From Bacillota bacterium (GTDB lineage: Bacteria; Bacillota; Sulfobacillia; RBS10-35): a stretch of DNA of 7,524 bases. Location of the stretch: assembly GCA_029960865.1 (NCBI GenBank), contig JASBVX010000064.1, positions 1-7,524 on the forward strand, in the 5' to 3' direction. Numbering within the stretch: the stretch's first letter is position 1; every line of letters begins with the position of its first letter. Below are positions 5,869 through 7,524 of this stretch, piece by piece. Under the pieces are notes generated by a model that did no database searches, was not told the origin of the DNA, and saw only the letters and a list, made by a program, of their open reading frames with translations. The translations under genes were made by a program, and so were the position numbers.

Positions 5869-7409
5869 CGGGGCGGCACCACCGGCTCCACTTGGGTGGG
5901 ATCCAAACGGGGATAAAGGGGGGCGCCCTTCCGGATCGCCGTCCCAGGCAGTAGACCTCCCCAGCGGGCGTCTTCCAGGCGAGCCTTCTGCAAAAGGGCA
6001 GGATCCAGGCCCAGCTGGGCGAAGATCCCCGGGGCCCCTTGCAGGAGGACGGGGGAGAGAAGGATGGCAGCGATGCGCAGGGATTCCGCCAAGGCGTAGA
6101 GGATGATGGCCTGCTCGGCGGGATCCTCCTTTTTGGCCCAGGGCTGGGTTTCATCGATGTACTTGTTGGCCCTTTTCACCAGAGCGAAGACAGCCTCCAC
6201 CGCCTGGCGTAGCCGGAAGGATTCCATGTGGCCTCGGTATTCTTCCCGCACCGTTTCCGCCAAACGTCGCAAAGGGTGGTCCTCATGGACGGTGGCATGG
6301 GGTACCCGGCCTTGGAAGAACCGTTCCAGCATGGTGGTGGTTCTGTTCAAGAGATTTCCCAGATCGTTGGCCAGATCAGAATTGGTCCGTTTCAGGATGG
6401 ATTCATCGGTAAAGTTGCCGTCGGCCCCGAATTCGATTTCGGTGACGAGGTAGTGGCGCATGGCATCCAGCCCGTAGCGGCGGGCCAGTACCTTGGGGTC
6501 CACCACGTTCCCCAGACTCTTGGAAAAGCGCTGGCCATTGGCATACCAGAAGCCATGGGCAAAGACCTTGCGGGGCAGGGGCAGATCGGCCGCCATGAGC
6601 ATGGCCGGCCAGATGATGCAGTGAAACCGCAGGATATCCTTGCCGATGAAGTGGACATCCGCCGGCCAGAGGGTTTCCCAGCCTTCTTCCCACCCGTAAC
6701 CGGTGGCGGAAAGGTAGGTGATGAGGGCGTCAAACCAAACGTAGACAGTGTGGGAGGGGTCCCAGGGAACCGGCACCCCCCACCCTGTCTGGGGACGCGA
6801 GAGGCTGATGTCCTCCAGGCCCCCCTCCAGCATCTTTTCCACCTCATGGAGGCGGATCTCAGGCTCAACGAAGGCGGGACTGCGGGCTAGAAGCTCTTCC
6901 AGGGGTTTTTGGAAAGCGGAAAGCTTGAAAAAGTAATTCTCTTCTTCCACCACTTCCACAGGCCTCAGGTGCCATGGGCAAAGGCCGTCTACCAGATCCC
7001 GCTCCGAGTAGAATGCCTCACAGCTGCGGCAATAGAGGCCCCGGTACGTCCCCCGATAGACGTAACCCCGGTCGTAGATCCGTTGCACCAGGGTCTGGAC
7101 GGCCCTCTCATGGCGGGGGTCGGACGTCTGCATGAAATGGGTATAGCTGAGCCCCAGTTCATCCCAGGTCTCCTTCCAGAGGGCCGCCATGCGATTGCAG
7201 TACTCCTGCACGGCAAGCCCCCGCTCTTGGGCTGCTTTCATCACATTGTGGCTGTGTTCATCGGCCCCCATGGTGTAAAAGACTTGCCGGCCGAGAAGCC
7301 TCTGGGCACGAGCCACCACGTCGGCGGCCACCTTTTCGTAGGCGTGACCCAGGTGAGGCTCGCCGTTGGTGTAGTCGATGGCTACCGTCAGGTAGTAGGT
7401 GCGTTCCAT
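5865..7409 (-). CDS. metG: Methionyl-tRNA synthetase
   Basis: It charges tRNA(Met) with methionine for both initiation and elongation. The protein has 514 aa. Seen: the class I signature HLGH (19-22) in NGEPHLGHAY, a zinc knuckle CRSC (127-130) with a second half CPWH (144-147; C-x2-C plus C-x2-H as in Thermus MetRS rather than four Cys), VYVWFDALITYL (222-233), FIGKDILRFHCIIWPA (254-269), and the KMSKS-type loop RFSKSLGN (294-301). A helical anticodon-binding domain follows to the end. The C-terminal EMAPII-like tRNA-binding/dimerisation domain of the roughly 660-residue Bacillus enzyme is missing. The ATG at 7409 gives the family N-terminus (YYLTVAIDYTNG). It lies 8 nt after a -10 box and has no Shine-Dalgarno sequence. 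It is the first gene of the co-directional run. Confidence 0.97.
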   Translation of the reverse strand: MERTYYLTVAIDYTNGEPHLGHAYEKVAADVVARAQRLLGRQVFYTMGADEHSHNVMKAAQERGLAVQEYCNRMAALWKETWDELGLSYTHFMQTSDPRHERAVQTLVQRIYDRGYVYRGTYRGLYCRSCEAFYSERDLVDGLCPWHLRPVEVVEEENYFFKLSAFQKPLEELLARSPAFVEPEIRLHEVEKMLEGGLEDISLSRPQTGWGVPVPWDPSHTVYVWFDALITYLSATGYGWEEGWETLWPADVHFIGKDILRFHCIIWPAMLMAADLPLPRKVFAHGFWYANGQRFSKSLGNVVDPKVLARRYGLDAMRHYLVTEIEFGADGNFTDESILKRTNSDLANDLGNLLNRTTTMLERFFQGRVPHATVHEDHPLRRLAETVREEYRGHMESFRLRQAVEAVFALVKRANKYIDETQPWAKKEDPAEQAIILYALAESLRIAAILLSPVLLQGAPGIFAQLGLDPALLQKARLEDARWGGLLPGTAIRKGAPLYPRLDPTQVEPVVPPR

Positions 7410-7417
7410 GATGCTTC

Positions 7418-7446
7418 ACTATACGAGCCTGCCGCGGGACTGTCAA
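7418..7446 (-). promoter_or_regulatory. Sigma-A promoter of metG, leaderless type
   Basis: A perfect -35 box TTGACA (7446-7441), a 17-base spacer and a TATAGT -10 box (7423-7418; 5 of 6). Only eight bases (GAAGCATC) lie between the -10 box and the metG ATG. A start about 7 nt after the -10 would leave a leader of roughly 0-3 nt, so metG is probably translated from a leaderless message. It leaves no room for the methionine T-box or S-box leader sometimes found on such genes. It probably drives metG through the fusion gene. Confidence 0.8.
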
Positions 7447-7524
7447 ACCGCCCTCGGCTCTACGCCAATAAGTGTGGTGTCAGTTCCAAGAGAAACCATG
7501 GCAGGAGGCCCAAAAGCATCTTGC

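Noticed and set aside
5230..5916. Open frame on the plus strand (228 codons) opposite tatD
   Set aside because: It is antisense to an intact TatD with all metal ligands, and its product resembles no family I know.
7460..7522. Short hydrophobic minus-strand frame upstream of metG ending in TAG at 7460
   Set aside because: It could be the tail of a membrane-protein gene lying off the right edge, but about 20 codons with no known motif are too few to call a gene.
7499..7524. ATG on the plus strand near the right edge that could begin a divergent gene
   Set aside because: Only a few codons are visible and there is no convincing ribosome binding site or promoter; Bacillus has abrB near here, but nothing in the sequence supports it.
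7410..7524. A T-box or SAM riboswitch leader for metG
   Set aside because: The promoter lies 8 nt from the ATG, no T-box core sequence was seen upstream and there is no room for a leader RNA.
1..7524. CRISPR arrays, tRNA or rRNA genes, insertion sequences or phage genes
   Set aside because: Coding genes fill nearly the whole window, the few gaps contain only promoters and one stem-loop, and no regularly spaced repeats or terminal inverted repeats were seen.

Overview
The window reads as a chromosomal segment of a Firmicutes (Bacillota)-like bacterium with G+C near 60% by eye. The main argument is gene order. metG, tatD, rsmA and veg follow one another on the minus strand, the backbone of the Bacillus/Clostridia neighbourhood metS-tatD-(yabE)-rnmV-rsmA-yabG-veg. 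The promoters are ordinary sigma-A type. All eight genes are co-directional, there are no mobile elements, and no gap exceeds about 115 bp.

Reading in the direction of transcription (right to left): a sigma-A promoter at 7446-7418 lies only 8 nt from the metG ATG, which suggests a nearly leaderless mRNA. It drives a compact run: metG (methionyl-tRNA synthetase), tatD (metal-dependent nuclease), rsmA (16S rRNA dimethyladenosine methyltransferase), a YkuK/DUF458 RNase H-like protein, and a two-domain protein that joins a YbgC-type hotdog thioesterase to a YjjX/DUF84 inosine/xanthosine triphosphatase. Junctions are 4-nt overlaps or gaps of 1-3 nt. tatD starts with TTG and rsmA with GTG.

Two tandem sigma-A promoters (2839-2810 and 2800-2772) then drive veg. 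The first overlaps the stop codon of the fusion gene. A GC-rich 9-bp stem-loop (2448-2425) follows veg and lies in the ambiguous start region of a cyanophycinase gene. The cyanophycinase overlaps by 4 nt a cyanophycin synthetase gene (cphA), which has a strong ribosome binding site and runs off the left edge after 528 codons. Together these two genes make and break down the nitrogen reserve polymer cyanophycin (multi-L-arginyl-poly-L-aspartate).

I do not see a wholly undescribed system. The points most worth a second look are the thioesterase-NTPase fusion, the leaderless-type metG promoter, the cyanophycin pair placed directly behind veg, and an HxxEH motif in the N-terminal domain of CphA.
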